Source: Pontibacillus litoralis JSM 072002 (GTDB taxonomy: Bacteria > Bacillota > Bacilli > Bacillales > BH030062). Taken from it: a DNA stretch of 54,779 bases. A program made the translations under genes and the position numbers. The DNA is taken from positions 1 to 54,779 of the forward strand of contig NZ_AVPG01000023.1 in assembly GCF_000775615.1 (NCBI RefSeq), read 5' to 3'. Under the pieces are notes generated by a model, which was given only the letters and a program-made list of their open reading frames with translations, searched no databases and was not told where the DNA came from. Below are positions 24,499 through 35,806 of the stretch, piece by piece; positions within the stretch are counted from its first letter, which is position 1; every line of letters starts with the position of its first letter.

Positions 24499-24912
24499 TT
24501 ATTTTTTAGGTCTCTTCGTCCCGTATTTAGAACGTCCTTGCATGCGACCCTCAACACCTGCAGTATCAAGTGCACCACGAACGATGTGATAGCGTACACC
24601 AGGTAAGTCTTTAACACGTCCACCACGGATAAGAACAACACTGTGCTCTTGTAGGTTGTGTCCAATACCAGGAATGTAAGCAGTAACCTCAATGCTATTC
24701 GTTAAACGAACACGAGCGTACTTACGAAGTGCAGAGTTTGGTTTCTTTGGAGTTAGCGTTCCCACACGAGTACATACACCACGTTTTTGAGGTGATGACT
24801 GGTTAGTGAAATGCTTTTTGAAACTGTTGTAACCTTTGTTAAGAGCTGGTGAGTCAGATTTTTTTGTCTGAGACACACGGCCTTTACGCACTAGTTGGTT
24901 AATAGTTGGCAT
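24499..24912 (-). CDS. rpsL: 30S ribosomal protein S12
   Basis: Decoding-centre protein. 137 residues. The TPKKPNS motif keeps lysine 56, the main streptomycin-resistance position in Bacillus numbering, and [12 protein letters not shown] keeps the second such lysine. The sequence is that of a streptomycin-sensitive ribosome. A small hairpin (24947-24966) precedes its ribosome binding site. Confidence 0.99.
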   Translation of the reverse strand: MPTINQLVRKGRVSQTKKSDSPALNKGYNSFKKHFTNQSSPQKRGVCTRVGTLTPKKPNSALRKYARVRLTNSIEVTAYIPGIGHNLQEHSVVLIRGGRVKDLPGVRYHIVRGALDTAGVEGRMQGRSKYGTKRPKK

Positions 24913-24946
24913 TTTGTTTTCCTCCCTTCAATTCAAGTGTTTGCAA

Positions 24947-24966
24947 AACCACACATCCAGGTGGTT
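24947..24966 (-). promoter_or_regulatory. Small hairpin between ybxF and rpsL
   Basis: AACCAC and GTGGTT pair around an eight-base loop, 34 bases before rpsL. The next bases are TTGC, so it is not a strong terminator. Role unknown; it could mark mRNA processing or autogenous control. Confidence 0.35.
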
Positions 24967-25020
24967 CATAAATAATTAAAAAACAAAGCTTTAGCGATTG
25001 CATTAACAAACACCAAAACT

Positions 25021-25272
25021 TCATTGCTTAATCGCGACTACAGCTGCTGCGACATCAATTCCGCATGCTTTCCCTAGCTTTTGCATGGAGTCAACATATA
25101 GAACCGGCGTTGCAAAATCCTTTGCTACACGCAACACCTTTGCAGTTACATGCTCATCAGCATCTTCAGCAATGATAACTTCTTGAACTTCACCATGCTT
25201 TATGGCTTTCATGGCTTGTTTCATTCCAATTATTATACTTGGCTTAGCCTGTGCTACTTTTTCATAAGACAT
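25021..25272 (-). CDS. ybxF: L7Ae-family K-turn RNA-binding protein (YbxF type)
   Basis: Small protein of the L7Ae/L30e fold that binds kink-turn RNAs. Start set at ATG 25272 ([10 protein letters not shown], 83 residues), 9 bases after GGAGG. It has family signatures [24 protein letters not shown] and [17 protein letters not shown]. It sits between rpoC and rpsL as in B. subtilis and heads the rpsL-rpsG-fusA-tuf transcript. Confidence 0.93.
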   Translation of the reverse strand: MSYEKVAQAKPSIIIGMKQAMKAIKHGEVQEVIIAEDADEHVTAKVLRVAKDFATPVLYVDSMQKLGKACGIDVAAAVVAIKQ

Positions 25273-25320
25273 TTCATATATCCTCCAAAGCAACAAGGAT
25301 AAAATCGAAGCACCTTGAAT

Positions 25321-25349
25321 ATATTATCACTCACTCGTTCTATTGTCAA
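25321..25349 (-). promoter_or_regulatory. Promoter of ybxF-rpsL-rpsG-fusA
   Basis: TTGACA (25344-25349) and TAATAT (25321-25326), spacing 17. Predicted start about 40 bases before ybxF. It allows the ribosomal and factor genes to be expressed apart from rpoBC. Confidence 0.8.
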
Positions 25350-25412
25350 CGTTGTTTGTAATTTTTTTATCAAGATGCTTCAGGGATTATCACTTGTACA
25401 TGATCTTAATGA

Positions 25413-28400
25413 CTAAGATTGAGTTATTTCCTCCGGCTGTTCCGCGCGGATCATATCATCTGTTAGTTCATCTGATGCAGGCTGTACACTACGATATCTC
25501 GTCATACCAGTACCTGCTGGAACAAGCTTACCAATAATAACATTTTCTTTAAGTCCCAGCAACTCATCACGTTTTCCTTTAATTGCCGCATCTGTTAGAA
25601 CTCTAGTTGTTTCTTGGAATGATGCAGCGGATAAGAAGGAATCTGTTTCAAGAGATGCTTTGGTAATTCCTAATAGTACAGGATTTCCAACTGCAGGCTG
25701 GTGCCCATTTAATAGCGCAGATTCATTTGCTTCTTTGAAGTTTCTAATTTCTAGTAATGAACCTGGAAGCACATCTGTATCACCAGAATCAACGACTCTG
25801 ATTTTGCGAAGCATTTGGCGAACCATTACTTCAACGTGCTTATCTCCGATTTCTACACCTTGCATACGGTAAACTTTCTGTACCTCTTTAAGCAAGTAGG
25901 TCTGAACACCTTCCAACCCTTGAATTTTCAATAACTCTTTAGGGTCAATTGAACCTTCTGTTAATGGATCACCCGCAGCAACATAATCACCCACTGCGAC
26001 TTTCATGCGTGCACCATAAGGGGCTGTATAGTTACGTTTCTCTACTTCGCCTTGTACTGTGATTTCAAACTTATCTTTCACTTCATTTACTTCTTCAACA
26101 GTACCGTGAATTTCACTAATAACAGATTGTCCTTTTGGATTACGTGCTTCAAATAACTCTTGAATACGTGGAAGACCTTGAGTTATATCGTCTCCTGCAA
26201 CTCCACCTGTGTGGAACGTACGCATTGTTAACTGTGTACCTGGCTCACCGATAGATTGGGCTGCAATGATTCCAACTGCTTCTCCAACCTCTACTTCTGA
26301 ACCAGTAGCTAAGTTACGACCATAACATTTCTTACATACACCATGATGTGTGTTACAAGTAAATACAGAACGAATGACTACTTTCTCCACACCAGCCTCT
26401 ATAATGATGCGTGTTTTATCTTCTGTAATAAGATCGTTCGGCTTTACGAGTACTTCATTTGTTTCAGGATGCTTTACTGTATGGAATGCTGTACGGCCAA
26501 TTAGTCGGTCCATTAAAGGTTCGATTAACTCTGTACCTTCCTTCAAATCCATTACTTCTAAACCACGATCTGTACCACAATCATCCTCACGAACAATAAC
26601 GTCTTGGGCAACATCTACTAGGCGACGTGTTAGATAACCTGAATCGGCTGTCTTCAGCGCTGTATCTGCTAGACCTTTACGTGCCCCGTGTGTAGAAATA
26701 AAGTATTCTAATACCGTTAATCCTTCACGGAAACTGGATTTGATCGGCAACTCAATAATCTTACCAGCTGGGTTGGCCATTAAACCACGCATACCCGCTA
26801 ACTGCGTAAAGTTAGATGCGTTACCACGCGCTCCTGAGTCACTCATCATGAAGATTGGGTTTGTAGGCTCAAGGGATTTCATTAAGCGTTCTTGAATGTC
26901 ATCTTTCGCCGCAGACCAAATAGCGATAACACGATCGTAACGCTCTTCATCTGTAATAAGACCACGACGGAATTGCTTCATGACTTTATCTACTTTCAAT
27001 TGAGCTTCCTCAAGGATTTCTTGCTTCTCTGGTAATACAACAATGTCTGACACACCTACTGTAATACCGGCTTTTGTGGAATACGCAAATCCTAAATCTT
27101 TCATTCGGTCAAGCATGCGAGATGTTTCGCTAATCTTGAAACGTTTGAAGACTTCAGCAATCACATTACCAAGAATTTTCTTCTTGAACGGTTGAACCAA
27201 TTCTCGTTGTTCAATGTTCTCTTTTACGTTAGTACCCTTAGGAATGAAATAATTCTCAGGTGTACGTTCTGTAAGGTTAAGTTGAGTCGGTTCGTTAATA
27301 TACGGGAACGACTCCGGTAATATCTCATTAAAAATTAACTTTCCAACCGTTGTTACTAACAACTGACTATTTTGCTCCGCTGTAAACGTCTTGTTTTCTA
27401 AAGAGGAAGCTTGCACTGCTACACGTGTGTGTAAATGCACATAACCATTTTGGTATGCAATAATTGCTTCATTTGTATTTTTAAATACTTTCCCTTCTCC
27501 AACTGCACCCTTACGTTCTAGCGTTAAATAGTAGTTACCTAATACCATATCTTGTGATGGTGTAACAACCGGTTTTCCATCTTTCGGATTTAAGATGTTC
27601 TGAGCCGCCAACATTAAGATACGTGCTTCTGCTTGCGCTTCTGCAGATAGTGGCACGTGTACAGCCATTTGGTCACCATCAAAGTCCGCGTTATAGGCCG
27701 TACATACAAGTGGATGCAGGCGAATTGCGCGACCTTCTACTAATGTTGGTTCAAATGCCTGAATTCCAAGACGGTGAAGAGTAGGTGCACGGTTAAGTAG
27801 TACAGGATGCTCTCTGATTACTTCTTCTAACACATCCCATACTTCTGGGTGTACTCTTTCAATCTTACGTTTCGCAGACTTAATGTTATGAGCTAGACCG
27901 CGGTCAACTAATTCTCTCATTACAAATGGTTTGAATAATTCTAGAGCCATCTCTTTCGGAAGACCACATTGGTACATTTTCAAGTTAGGCCCTACAACGA
28001 TAACAGAACGTCCGGAATAGTCTACACGTTTACCTAACAAGTTTTGACGGAAGCGTCCTTGTTTCCCTTTAAGCATGTGAGACAAAGATTTTAATGGTCG
28101 ATTTCCTGGTCCAGTTACCGGACGACCACGACGCCCGTTATCTATTAAAGCATCAACAGACTCTTGAAGCATACGTTTTTCATTTTGAACGATAATAGAT
28201 GGTGCACCTAAGTCTAATAAACGCTTCAAACGATTATTTCGGTTAATTACACGACGATATAAATCGTTTAAATCAGAAGTTGCAAAACGTCCACCATCTA
28301 ATTGAACCATCGGACGTAATTCAGGCGGTATTACCGGAAGTACATCTAACACCATCCAAGATGGGTCATTTCCTGAATTACGGAAGGCTTCTAATACTTC

Positions 28401-29030
28401 TAAACGTTTGATAGCACGTGTACGGCGTTGACCTTGTGCTGTTTTCAGTTCTTCCTTAAGTGCGTCGACTTCTTTATCTAAATGAATGTCTTGAAGTAAC
28501 TTACGAATGGCTTCAGCACCCATCATTGCTTGGAATGAGTTGCCGAATTTTTCGCGATACGCACGGTATTCCTTCTCTGATAAAAGTTGTTTTTTATCAA
28601 GTGGGGTGTCACCGGAATCGGTTACGACATATGCCGCGAAATAAATTACTTCTTCAAGTGAACGTGGAGACATGTCTAAAACAAGCCCCATACGACTTGG
28701 AATACCTTTAAAATACCAAATGTGAGAAACTGGGGCAGCTAATTCTAAGTGCCCCATACGCTCACGACGTACTTTCGCCTTGGTAACTTCCACACCACAA
28801 CGATCACATACAATACCTTTATAGCGGACACGTTTATACTTTCCGCAATGACATTCCCAATCCTTTGTAGGACCAAAAATACGCTCACAGAATAAACCGT
28901 CCTTCTCTGGTTTAAGTGTACGATAGTTAATCGTTTCTGGTTTCTTAACCTCACCATTGGACCAAGATCGGATCTTCTCTGGAGAAGCTAATCCTATTTT
29001 CATATACTCAAAATTATTTACATCTAGCAA
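25413..29030 (-). CDS. rpoC: RNA polymerase beta' subunit
   Basis: Catalytic clamp subunit of RNA polymerase. 1205 residues. Zinc ligands C60, C62, C75 and C78; the magnesium-binding NADFDGDQM motif about residue 450; bridge helix and trigger loop in [20 protein letters not shown] and TMRTFHTGG; second zinc site CGTDRG...[11 protein letters not shown]. It starts with TTG ([11 protein letters not shown]), 7 bases after GGGAGGT, as in B. subtilis. Confidence 0.99.
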   Translation of the reverse strand: MLDVNNFEYMKIGLASPEKIRSWSNGEVKKPETINYRTLKPEKDGLFCERIFGPTKDWECHCGKYKRVRYKGIVCDRCGVEVTKAKVRRERMGHLELAAPVSHIWYFKGIPSRMGLVLDMSPRSLEEVIYFAAYVVTDSGDTPLDKKQLLSEKEYRAYREKFGNSFQAMMGAEAIRKLLQDIHLDKEVDALKEELKTAQGQRRTRAIKRLEVLEAFRNSGNDPSWMVLDVLPVIPPELRPMVQLDGGRFATSDLNDLYRRVINRNNRLKRLLDLGAPSIIVQNEKRMLQESVDALIDNGRRGRPVTGPGNRPLKSLSHMLKGKQGRFRQNLLGKRVDYSGRSVIVVGPNLKMYQCGLPKEMALELFKPFVMRELVDRGLAHNIKSAKRKIERVHPEVWDVLEEVIREHPVLLNRAPTLHRLGIQAFEPTLVEGRAIRLHPLVCTAYNADFDGDQMAVHVPLSAEAQAEARILMLAAQNILNPKDGKPVVTPSQDMVLGNYYLTLERKGAVGEGKVFKNTNEAIIAYQNGYVHLHTRVAVQASSLENKTFTAEQNSQLLVTTVGKLIFNEILPESFPYINEPTQLNLTERTPENYFIPKGTNVKENIEQRELVQPFKKKILGNVIAEVFKRFKISETSRMLDRMKDLGFAYSTKAGITVGVSDIVVLPEKQEILEEAQLKVDKVMKQFRRGLITDEERYDRVIAIWSAAKDDIQERLMKSLEPTNPIFMMSDSGARGNASNFTQLAGMRGLMANPAGKIIELPIKSSFREGLTVLEYFISTHGARKGLADTALKTADSGYLTRRLVDVAQDVIVREDDCGTDRGLEVMDLKEGTELIEPLMDRLIGRTAFHTVKHPETNEVLVKPNDLITEDKTRIIIEAGVEKVVIRSVFTCNTHHGVCKKCYGRNLATGSEVEVGEAVGIIAAQSIGEPGTQLTMRTFHTGGVAGDDITQGLPRIQELFEARNPKGQSVISEIHGTVEEVNEVKDKFEITVQGEVEKRNYTAPYGARMKVAVGDYVAAGDPLTEGSIDPKELLKIQGLEGVQTYLLKEVQKVYRMQGVEIGDKHVEVMVRQMLRKIRVVDSGDTDVLPGSLLEIRNFKEANESALLNGHQPAVGNPVLLGITKASLETDSFLSAASFQETTRVLTDAAIKGKRDELLGLKENVIIGKLVPAGTGMTRYRSVQPASDELTDDMIRAEQPEEITQS

Positions 29031-29065
29031 GGGGCCTACCTCCCTAATAGTATACAGGTTTTACC

Positions 29066-29096
29066 CTAAGCTGAGCCTTCACCGTTTATAGCTTAG
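29066..29096 (-). promoter_or_regulatory. Hairpin between rpoB and rpoC
   Basis: CTAAGCT and AGCTTAG pair over seven bases around a 17-base loop that starts just after the rpoB stop codon. No U-run follows. It may mark the boundary for mRNA stability or set spacing between the two large cistrons; function not shown. Confidence 0.4.
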
Positions 29097-29097
29097 A

Positions 29098-32000
29098 CTA
29101 ATTTTCGTTACTAGAATCTCCGTCTAAGTTCAGTTTCTCTGCCGATTGTGTTTCGTCTTCTTCGATATCTCTAATGTCAATTTCTTTTTCATCAGCAGAT
29201 AATATTTTTACGTCCATACCAAGACTTTGAAGTTCTTTGATTAATACTTTAAATGATTCTGGTACTCCTGGCTCTGGAACGTTGGATCCTTTCACAATTG
29301 CCTCGTATGTTTTCACACGACCTACCACGTCATCAGATTTAACCGTTAGAATTTCTTGTAATGTATATGCGGCACCGTATGCTTCAAGCGCCCATACCTC
29401 CATCTCACCGAAACGCTGGCCACCAAATTGAGCTTTACCACCCAATGGTTGCTGGGTAACAAGTGAGTATGGTCCTGTAGAACGTGCGTGAAGCTTATCG
29501 TCTACCATGTGCGCAAGTTTAATCATATACATAACACCTACAGACACACGGTTATCAAACGGCTCACCAGTACGACCATCATATAAAATGGTTTTGGCGT
29601 CACTGGCCATTCCCGCCTCTTCTAAAATGTCCCAAACGTCTTCTTCGCGCGCTCCGTCAAATACAGGAGTAGCAACTTGAATCCCTAGCTGTCTCGCAGC
29701 CATACCTAAGTGTAACTCTAATACCTGACCAATGTTCATTCGGGAAGGTACACCAAGTGGGTTTAACATAATATCTACAGGTGTTCCATCTGGTAAATAC
29801 GGCATGTCTTCCTCAGGTAAAATACGTGAAATAACACCTTTGTTACCGTGACGACCAGCCATTTTGTCCCCTTCAGAGATTTTACGCTTTTGTACGATAT
29901 AAACACGTACAAGTTGGTTTACTCCAGGAGGCAATTCATCTCCATCTTCACGATTAAATATTTTCACATCTAAAACAATTCCGCCTGCACCGTGTGGAAC
30001 TCGCAAGGAAGTATCACGAACTTCACGTGCTTTTTCACCAAAGATTGCATGCAGTAGACGTTCTTCAGCAGATAATTCCGTAACACCCTTTGGCGTAACC
30101 TTACCTACTAATAAGTCTCCGTCCGTTACCTCTGCACCTACACGAATGATTCCTCGTTCATCTAAGTCACGTAATGCATCTTCTCCAACGTTCGGAATAT
30201 CTCTGGTAATTTCCTCTGGTCCTAACTTCGTATCACGGGCTTCCGATTCATATTCTTCAATGTGAATGGAAGTGTACACATCATCTTTCACAAGGCGTTC
30301 GCTCATAATGATGGCATCCTCATAGTTGTAACCATCCCATGTCATGAATGCTACTAGAGGGTTTTTACCTAAAGCTAGTTCTCCTTGCTCCATCGACGGA
30401 CCATCAGCAAGAATTTCACCTTTACTGACGCGATCACCAGTGCTTATAATCGGTTTCTGGTTGTAACATGTACCTTGATTGGATCGGATAAATTTCTGTA
30501 ATCGGTAACGGTCAAGGTCACCTTTTACTTCATTCCCATCAACCATAGATATTCGTCTTACTATTACTTCTTTTGCGTCCACACGTTCAACAATACCTTC
30601 GTGCTTAGCGATAACAGCTGCACCTGAATCTTTCCCTGAAACATATTCCATACCTGTTCCAACAATTGGTGCTTGTGGTTCCATCAAAGGTACTGCTTGA
30701 CGTTGCATGTTCGCACCCATTAAAGAACGGTTCGAGTCATCATTCTCTAAGAACGGAATACACGCAGTCGCTGCCGAAACTACTTGTTTAGGCGATACGT
30801 CCATATAATCAATACGGTCGCGCTTTACAGCTGTGTTCTCCCCGCGGAAACGAGCAATTACTTCATCATCCACGAAAGAACCATCTTCATTTAGCTGCGC
30901 ATTTGCCTGTGCTACAACATAATGATCTTCTTCATCTGCCGTTAAGTAGTCGATGTAATTAGTAACTTTGTTCGTTTCTGGATCGACACGACGATATGGA
31001 GTCTCGATGAAACCAAACTTATTCACTTTCGCAAAAGAAGATAAAGAGTTAATAAGACCAATGTTCGGTCCTTCAGGTGTTTCAATTGGACACATACGAC
31101 CATAGTGGGAGTAGTGTACGTCACGCACTTCAAATCCTGCACGTTCACGAGTTAAACCACCAGGCCCTAAAGCAGAAAGGCGTCGTTTATGTGTTAATTC
31201 TGCTAACGGGTTTGTTTGATCCATGAACTGCGATAACTGAGAACTACCAAAGAATTCTTTGATCGATGCTATAACTGGTCGGATATTAATCAATTGTTGT
31301 GGAGTAATCGATGACGTATCTTGAATAGACATACGTTCTCTTACTACTCGCTCCATACGTGATAATCCGATGCGGAATTGATTTTGCAGCAATTCCCCTA
31401 CCGAACGTAAACGACGGTTACCTAAGTGATCAATATCATCTGTTCCACCGACATTATGCAATAAATTAAAGAAATAGCTTATAGCAGACAAAATGTCAGC
31501 AGGTGTAATATTTTTAACTTCATGATCCACCTGAGCATTGCCGATGACATTCAATGTCTTTTCACCTTCAGGGTCTGTCGGGTCTACAATTTTAATGGAT
31601 TGGATCTTAATTGAATCCTCTAACACTCCATCATAAGGTTCAATAACAGTTTCCCCTAGGTTTTCGTCCTCTGCTCCATCTAAATATGGTAATACTTTAT
31701 CTAAAAGACGGCGATCTAACGTATCGCCTTTGCTTGCAATAATTTCACCCGTTTCTGGATCAACAAGGTTCTCAGCTAAGACTTGGTTGAATAAACGGTT
31801 TTTTAAATGCAATTTTTTATTAATTTTGTAACGACCTACGTTGGCTAAATCATAGCGTTTTGGATCAAAAAATCTAGAAATCAATAAACTCTTTGCATTT
31901 TCCACTGTAGGCGGTTCACCAGGACGTAAGCGCTCGTATATTTCTAGCAACGCTTTTTCGCTATTTTCTGTATTGTCTTTCTCTAACGTGTTTTTCAAGA

Positions 32001-32646
32001 AGTCATTGTCACCAATTAAGTCAATAATTTCCTGGTCCGTACCAAAACCTAAAGCTCGTAACAACACTGTGATAGGAAGCTTCCTTGTACGGTCAATTCG
32101 AACATGCACTACGTCTTTAGCATCTGTTTCAAACTCCAACCATGCACCACGGTTCGGAATAACAGTTGCTGTGTAGCCCTTCTTCCCGTTTTTATCTACT
32201 TTTGGACTAAAGTATACACTTGGAGAACGGACGAGCTGCGATACGATGACACGCTCCGCACCGTTGATAACAAATGTACCTACGTCTGTCATTAATGGGA
32301 AGTCACCCATAAACACTTCTTGCTCTTTCACTTCGCCAGTTTCTTTATTAAGCAAACGAACTTTCACACGAAGAGGAGCTGAATAAGTGACATCTCGCTC
32401 TTTAGATTCATCTACTGGATATTTTGGTTCACCTAGAGAATAATCAATAAATTCTAAAGATAAATTCCCTGTGAAATCCTCAATCGGAGAAATATCTCGA
32501 AACATTTCTCTCAAACCTTCTTGTAAGAACCATTCATAAGAAGCAGTTTGAATTTCAATTAAGTTTGGTAATTCTAGTACTTCACTAATACGCGCAAAAC
32601 TTCTTCGTTGGCGGTGTCGTCCATACCGAACTAGTTGACCTGTCAA
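29098..32646 (-). CDS. rpoB: RNA polymerase beta subunit
   Basis: Second catalytic subunit of RNA polymerase. Start set at TTG 32646 ([16 protein letters not shown], 1182 residues), 8 bases after GAGGGG; an in-frame GTG three codons upstream abuts that site. The rifampicin-binding segment [17 protein letters not shown] followed by [14 protein letters not shown] is wild type. The C-terminal tail is short and acidic. It has a 5' leader of about 300 bases. Confidence 0.98.
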   Translation of the reverse strand: MTGQLVRYGRHRQRRSFARISEVLELPNLIEIQTASYEWFLQEGLREMFRDISPIEDFTGNLSLEFIDYSLGEPKYPVDESKERDVTYSAPLRVKVRLLNKETGEVKEQEVFMGDFPLMTDVGTFVINGAERVIVSQLVRSPSVYFSPKVDKNGKKGYTATVIPNRGAWLEFETDAKDVVHVRIDRTRKLPITVLLRALGFGTDQEIIDLIGDNDFLKNTLEKDNTENSEKALLEIYERLRPGEPPTVENAKSLLISRFFDPKRYDLANVGRYKINKKLHLKNRLFNQVLAENLVDPETGEIIASKGDTLDRRLLDKVLPYLDGAEDENLGETVIEPYDGVLEDSIKIQSIKIVDPTDPEGEKTLNVIGNAQVDHEVKNITPADILSAISYFFNLLHNVGGTDDIDHLGNRRLRSVGELLQNQFRIGLSRMERVVRERMSIQDTSSITPQQLINIRPVIASIKEFFGSSQLSQFMDQTNPLAELTHKRRLSALGPGGLTRERAGFEVRDVHYSHYGRMCPIETPEGPNIGLINSLSSFAKVNKFGFIETPYRRVDPETNKVTNYIDYLTADEEDHYVVAQANAQLNEDGSFVDDEVIARFRGENTAVKRDRIDYMDVSPKQVVSAATACIPFLENDDSNRSLMGANMQRQAVPLMEPQAPIVGTGMEYVSGKDSGAAVIAKHEGIVERVDAKEVIVRRISMVDGNEVKGDLDRYRLQKFIRSNQGTCYNQKPIISTGDRVSKGEILADGPSMEQGELALGKNPLVAFMTWDGYNYEDAIIMSERLVKDDVYTSIHIEEYESEARDTKLGPEEITRDIPNVGEDALRDLDERGIIRVGAEVTDGDLLVGKVTPKGVTELSAEERLLHAIFGEKAREVRDTSLRVPHGAGGIVLDVKIFNREDGDELPPGVNQLVRVYIVQKRKISEGDKMAGRHGNKGVISRILPEEDMPYLPDGTPVDIMLNPLGVPSRMNIGQVLELHLGMAARQLGIQVATPVFDGAREEDVWDILEEAGMASDAKTILYDGRTGEPFDNRVSVGVMYMIKLAHMVDDKLHARSTGPYSLVTQQPLGGKAQFGGQRFGEMEVWALEAYGAAYTLQEILTVKSDDVVGRVKTYEAIVKGSNVPEPGVPESFKVLIKELQSLGMDVKILSADEKEIDIRDIEEDETQSAEKLNLDGDSSNEN

Positions 32647-32681
32647 CTGATTCACCCCTCAAATCAAGCATTTTAATAAAG

Positions 32682-32714
32682 AAAAAATCGTCCGGCAAAT
32701 GATACATGCCGAAC
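32682..32714 (-). terminator. Attenuator-like terminator in the rpoB leader
   Basis: GTTCGGCA pairs with TGCCGGAC (one G-U), followed two bases later by TTTTTT. It lies inside the 5' leader, 36 bases before the rpoB start, so transcripts must read through it. A competing short hairpin (GCAC...GTGC near 32721-32731) lies just upstream. Confidence 0.6.
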
Positions 32715-32958
32715 TAACTCGCACTGAGTGCATACATTTACCCGTGCAAGTATCCTATTTATACATCTATCTAAGACAAATGTAATTAAAAAGTTTTCAT
32801 TTTCTCTAACGTTAGACAAAAAGAAAAAGGGTTTCTCAAAAAAACCACAATTCTTATTTCGTTCATTCGATTTTACCATTGTTAACATACCCAAGGCTTT
32901 ATATACATAAAAAACTAAAAAACACCTTGACAAGCATTATACTTATTGGCATTTTCCA

Positions 32959-32987
32959 ATACTATCATACACCTTGAAGCAAGTCAA
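32959..32987 (-). promoter_or_regulatory. Promoter of rpoB-rpoC
   Basis: TTGACT (32982-32987) and TAGTAT (32959-32964), spacing 17; the -35 box overlaps the stop codon of the methyltransferase gene. Start near 32952 gives a leader of about 305 bases. A weaker candidate, TTGTCT-16-TAGGAT, lies further inside the 337-base gap. Confidence 0.65.
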
Positions 32988-33586
32988 TCTTTAACTGCTT
33001 TAAATACATAATAACCTTTATTTCGAACAACAACTTCAACTTCAGGAAAAAGTTCATTTAATAAAGCTTTCGCTGACGGAGCGCCTTGCTTCTTCTGTAT
33101 AACAACCCATAATTCCCCTTTAGGTAATAACGCCCGATGGCTTTGTTCCAACATGGAATGAACAACTTTCTTACCCGCTCTAATCGGTGGGTTTGTTACA
33201 ATTGCAGCAAAATCCCGCTTCGAAATAGCTTCAAACTGATCACTCGCAACTAACTCAACATTCGCCGCGTTATTATTGCAAGCATTTTGTTGCGCCAATT
33301 CTAATGCTCGTTCATTCACATCCACCATCACGACACGTCGTTGCGGAAAGTCTATACCTAATGCAATACCTATTGGGCCGTAGCCACACCCTAAATCAAG
33401 GAAATCTCCTTGGACATCCGGTTCTCTGAAAACTTCTAACAGGGTTCTTGAACCAAAATCAACTTCATCTTTTGAAAAGACTCCATGATCCGTCGTGAAG
33501 CGCAGGTTTTTTCCTCTTAGTTTAAATGTCCATTGTTTTGGAGCACTATTTGTTCCTGGTTTCTTGGAATAGTAATGTTCAGTCAA
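32984..33586 (-). CDS. RsmC-like class I SAM-dependent methyltransferase
   Basis: Probable rRNA guanine-N2 methyltransferase of the RsmC type (B. subtilis ybxB position). About 200 residues with the SAM-binding motif LDLGCGYGPIGIALG and the catalytic NPPIRAGKKVVH, the NPP(I/F) motif of N-methyltransferases acting on RNA bases. Start proposed at TTG 33586 (MTEHYYSKKPG), as in the B. subtilis protein; a GTG three codons upstream is possible. Located between rplL and rpoB. Exact target (G1207 in E. coli) is inferred. Confidence 0.9.
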   Translation of the reverse strand: MTEHYYSKKPGTNSAPKQWTFKLRGKNLRFTTDHGVFSKDEVDFGSRTLLEVFREPDVQGDFLDLGCGYGPIGIALGIDFPQRRVVMVDVNERALELAQQNACNNNAANVELVASDQFEAISKRDFAAIVTNPPIRAGKKVVHSMLEQSHRALLPKGELWVVIQKKQGAPSAKALLNELFPEVEVVVRNKGYYVFKAVKD

Positions 33587-33768
33587 ACCTAACACCTACC
33601 TGTGCATCATTAATAGTAAGCAAGCTTTAGGAAGAACATGTCTAAAGCATTTAGCAAAGCTCATAAAAGAGGAGAAAAGATAAAACATTCTTTGGAGAGG
33701 TTCATTATTTATAACACTATTTAAAATGGTGTTGATCACATACACCTTAACCAAGTGAAAGCAAAAGC

Positions 33769-33795
33769 AAAGCTCGCCGATAAACAGCGAGCTTT
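33769..33795 (-). terminator. Terminator after rplL
   Basis: AAAGCTCGC and GCGAGCTTT pair perfectly over nine bases with a nine-base loop. On the minus strand it is followed by a T-rich tract GCTTTTGCTTT. It closes rplJ-rplL; the inverted repeat could also work in the other direction. Confidence 0.8.
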
Positions 33796-33806
33796 TTATA
33801 CTTTCA

Positions 33807-34169
33807 TTACTTAACTTCTACTTTAGCGCCTGCTTCTTCAAGCTTAGCTTTGATTTCTTCAGCTTCTTCTTTAGAAGCGCCTTCTTTAACTGCTTTAGGA
33901 GCGTTATCTACTACTTCCTTAGCATCTTTTAAGCCAAGACCAGTGATTTCGCGTACCGCTTTAACAACTTTGATTTTAGAAGATCCAGCATTTTCAAGTA
34001 CAACATCAAATTCTGTTTGCTCTTCAGCAGCTTCAGCAGCACCGCCACCAGCTACAGCTACAGGTGCAGCAGCAGTTACACCGAATTCTTCTTCAATTGC
34101 TTTTACAAGATCGTTTAGTTCAAGAACGTTCATTTCTTTAATAGCATCAATAATTTGTTCTTTAGTCAT
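33807..34169 (-). CDS. rplL: 50S ribosomal protein L7/L12
   Basis: Stalk protein that recruits translation GTPases, present in several copies on L10. 120 residues: N-terminal dimerisation region, an alanine-rich hinge (about 35-50) and the C-terminal domain with [20 protein letters not shown]. Confidence 0.99.
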   Translation of the reverse strand: MTKEQIIDAIKEMNVLELNDLVKAIEEEFGVTAAAPVAVAGGGAAEAAEEQTEFDVVLENAGSSKIKVVKAVREITGLGLKDAKEVVDNAPKAVKEGASKEEAEEIKAKLEEAGAKVEVK

Positions 34170-34221
34170 GATTGTTCCTCCTTAAATTTTTTATATCATA
34201 TGACCGTGAATAATCAGGCGA

Positions 34222-34722
34222 TTAAGCGCCTTGTTCTTCTTTTTGTTCCGCAACAGCTTTTGTTGCAAGCGCGAAGTTGCGCATTGGTGCTTGAAGTACA
34301 GAAAGAAGCATGGAAACAAGACCGTCGTGATCTGGAAGTTCCGCAAGCTCTTTAATTTGATCAACAGTAGCTACACTACCTTCAACAACGCCACCTTTAA
34401 TTTCAAGTGCGTCATTTTCTTTCGCGAAGTTGTTAATGATTTTAGCAGCAGCTACAGCGTCATTCTCACTGAATGCAAGAGCTGTTGGACCTACTAACGT
34501 CTCATCAAGTTCTGCCATATTCGCTTCAGCAGCCGCGCGACGAGTCATCGTGTTTTTATACACTTTGAATTCTACGCCCGCTTCACGTAATTGTTGACGA
34601 AGATGTGTTACCTGTTCAACGTCTAAACCGCGGTAATCAACTAGAACTGTTGATTTGCTGTTTTGAAGTTTTTCTGTAATGTCAGAAACAACCTGCTTCT
34701 TATGCTCAATTACTTTGCTCAT
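34222..34722 (-). CDS. rplJ: 50S ribosomal protein L10
   Basis: Stalk base protein; the L10-L12 complex also represses its own mRNA. 166 residues with [20 protein letters not shown] and [21 protein letters not shown], ending in a helix that binds L7/L12 dimers. Preceded by the L10 leader and attenuator. Confidence 0.99.
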   Translation of the reverse strand: MSKVIEHKKQVVSDITEKLQNSKSTVLVDYRGLDVEQVTHLRQQLREAGVEFKVYKNTMTRRAAAEANMAELDETLVGPTALAFSENDAVAAAKIINNFAKENDALEIKGGVVEGSVATVDQIKELAELPDHDGLVSMLLSVLQAPMRNFALATKAVAEQKEEQGA

Positions 34723-34797
34723 CGTTCCACCTCCTATTGACTTATCATCATACCGTTAAGGTGTTATGTTCTATTTCCAATAAAGCGAAATCGACCA

Positions 34798-34830
34798 TGA
34801 AAAATGCCCCCGTGGTAGACACGGAGGCAT
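34798..34830 (-). terminator. rplJ attenuator terminator
   Basis: GCCTCCGTG and CACGGGGGC pair around TCTAC and are followed by TTTTTC. It lies between the L10-binding leader and the rplJ start; premature termination here is the known output of L10-L12 autoregulation in B. subtilis. Confidence 0.9.
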
Positions 34831-34925
34831 ATCAGATATAGCTCGGTTCTTAAACGCACAACTAAGCTTCTATATGATTCACTCACCTCGGTAGGAAATT
34901 AAGCGAAGCACTCGCACCTACTGTC
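34800..34925 (-). promoter_or_regulatory. L10 leader RNA
   Basis: The minus-strand RNA carries the family core: GTAGG pairs with CCTAC around an internal arm GCGA...TCGC, followed by CGAGGTGAGTG. This is the L10(L12) binding region of Firmicute rplJ leaders and is followed by the attenuator. Position after the promoter and before rplJ fits the family exactly. Confidence 0.88.
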
Positions 34926-34960
34926 TACGGTATAACGTATTTATCTATATAACAAAAGTT

Positions 34961-34989
34961 ATTATAACCATTTGTTTAGCTAATGTCAA
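34961..34989 (-). promoter_or_regulatory. Promoter of rplJ-rplL
   Basis: TTGACA (34984-34989) and TATAAT (34961-34966), both perfect, spacing 17, beginning eight bases after the rplA stop. Start near 34954. Confidence 0.88.
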
Positions 34990-34996
34990 CTACTTA

Positions 34997-35695
34997 TTAG
35001 TTAGCTTTGAAATTAGAAACATCAACACGTACGCCAGGGCCCATCGTAGAAGCGATAGCAGCGTTACGCATGTAAATTCCTTTAGCAGCTTGTGGCTTCA
35101 CTTTTAGTAAAGTCTCTGTAATGGAAGTGAAGTTTTCTACTAACTTTTCATTATCAAAAGATACTTTACCGATTGGCACGTGAACGTTACCTGCTTTATC
35201 AACGCGGTATTCTACTTTACCAGCTTTGATTTCATTAACTGCTTTTTCTACTTCAAATGTTACAGTACCTGTTTTAGGGTTAGGCATTAAACCTTTAGGT
35301 CCAAGCACGCGACCAAGTTTACCTACTTCAGCCATCATGTCAGGAGTAGCAACTACTACATCAAAGTCAAACCAACCTTGGTTGATTTTGTTGATTAAAT
35401 CTTGCTCACCTACATAATCTGCTCCAGCTGCTTCTGCTTCTTTCGCCTTATCACCTTTAGCGAAAACTAATACGCTTTGTGATTTACCTGTACCATGTGG
35501 TAATACCATAGCACCGCGAATTTGTTGGTCTGCTTTCTTAGGGTCTACGCCTAGACGAAATGCAGCCTCTACTGTTTCATCGAAGCTTGCTTTTGATGTT
35601 TCTTTAACAAGAGCAACAGCTTCACTTACTTCATAATTTTTTGTTTTATCAACAAGCTTTAACGCTTCTTGATATCTTTTACTTCTTTTTGCCAT
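34997..35695 (-). CDS. rplA: 50S ribosomal protein L1
   Basis: Forms the mobile L1 stalk and, in many bacteria, represses its own operon by binding an mRNA mimic of its rRNA site. Start set at ATG 35695 ([15 protein letters not shown], 232 residues), after AAGGAGG. The 22 open codons upstream belong to the structured intergenic region. Contains [19 protein letters not shown]. Confidence 0.98.
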   Translation of the reverse strand: MAKRSKRYQEALKLVDKTKNYEVSEAVALVKETSKASFDETVEAAFRLGVDPKKADQQIRGAMVLPHGTGKSQSVLVFAKGDKAKEAEAAGADYVGEQDLINKINQGWFDFDVVVATPDMMAEVGKLGRVLGPKGLMPNPKTGTVTFEVEKAVNEIKAGKVEYRVDKAGNVHVPIGKVSFDNEKLVENFTSITETLLKVKPQAAKGIYMRNAAIASTMGPGVRVDVSNFKAN

Positions 35696-35711
35696 TTTAA
35701 TTTCCTCCTTT

Positions 35712-35737
35712 GTGGTTTTAACGGTTTTACCTCCCAC
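35712..35737 (-). promoter_or_regulatory. Candidate L1-binding element upstream of rplA
   Basis: Minus-strand RNA reads GUGG-GA-GGU-AAA-ACC-GUUAAAA-CCAC: a closing GUGG/CCAC helix, an asymmetric internal loop (GA opposite GUUAAAA) and an inner GGU/ACC helix. It ends three bases before the rplA Shine-Dalgarno. The same plan occurs before rplK. The GUGGGAGG...CCAC pattern resembles the L1-binding helix 76 region of 23S rRNA as I recall it. Function inferred. Confidence 0.5.
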
Positions 35738-35744
35738 GAATAAA

Positions 35745-35779
35745 GGTTGCGAAGGTGGCAAAACTCCATCCTCGCAACC
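35745..35779 (-). promoter_or_regulatory. Strong hairpin between rplK and rplA
   Basis: GGTTGCGAGG pairs with CCTTCGCAACC (one G-U and one slip), with a loop holding ATGGAGTTTTGCCA. It is followed by TTTATT, a poor U-run. An outer helix TCCCAC/GTGGGA could enclose it. It may be a processing site or weak attenuator ahead of rplA. Confidence 0.55.
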
Positions 35780-35806
35780 TTCTCCTTCACACAGGCCGTT
35801 GTGGGA

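Noticed and set aside
33596-33764. Possible promoter before the RsmC-like gene
   Set aside because: TATAAA-like sequences are present but no -35 box at proper spacing was found, so no promoter is claimed.
35696-35761. 22-codon upstream extension of rplA
   Set aside because: Covers the L1-like RNA element and the Shine-Dalgarno; family N-terminus begins at MAKRSKRY.
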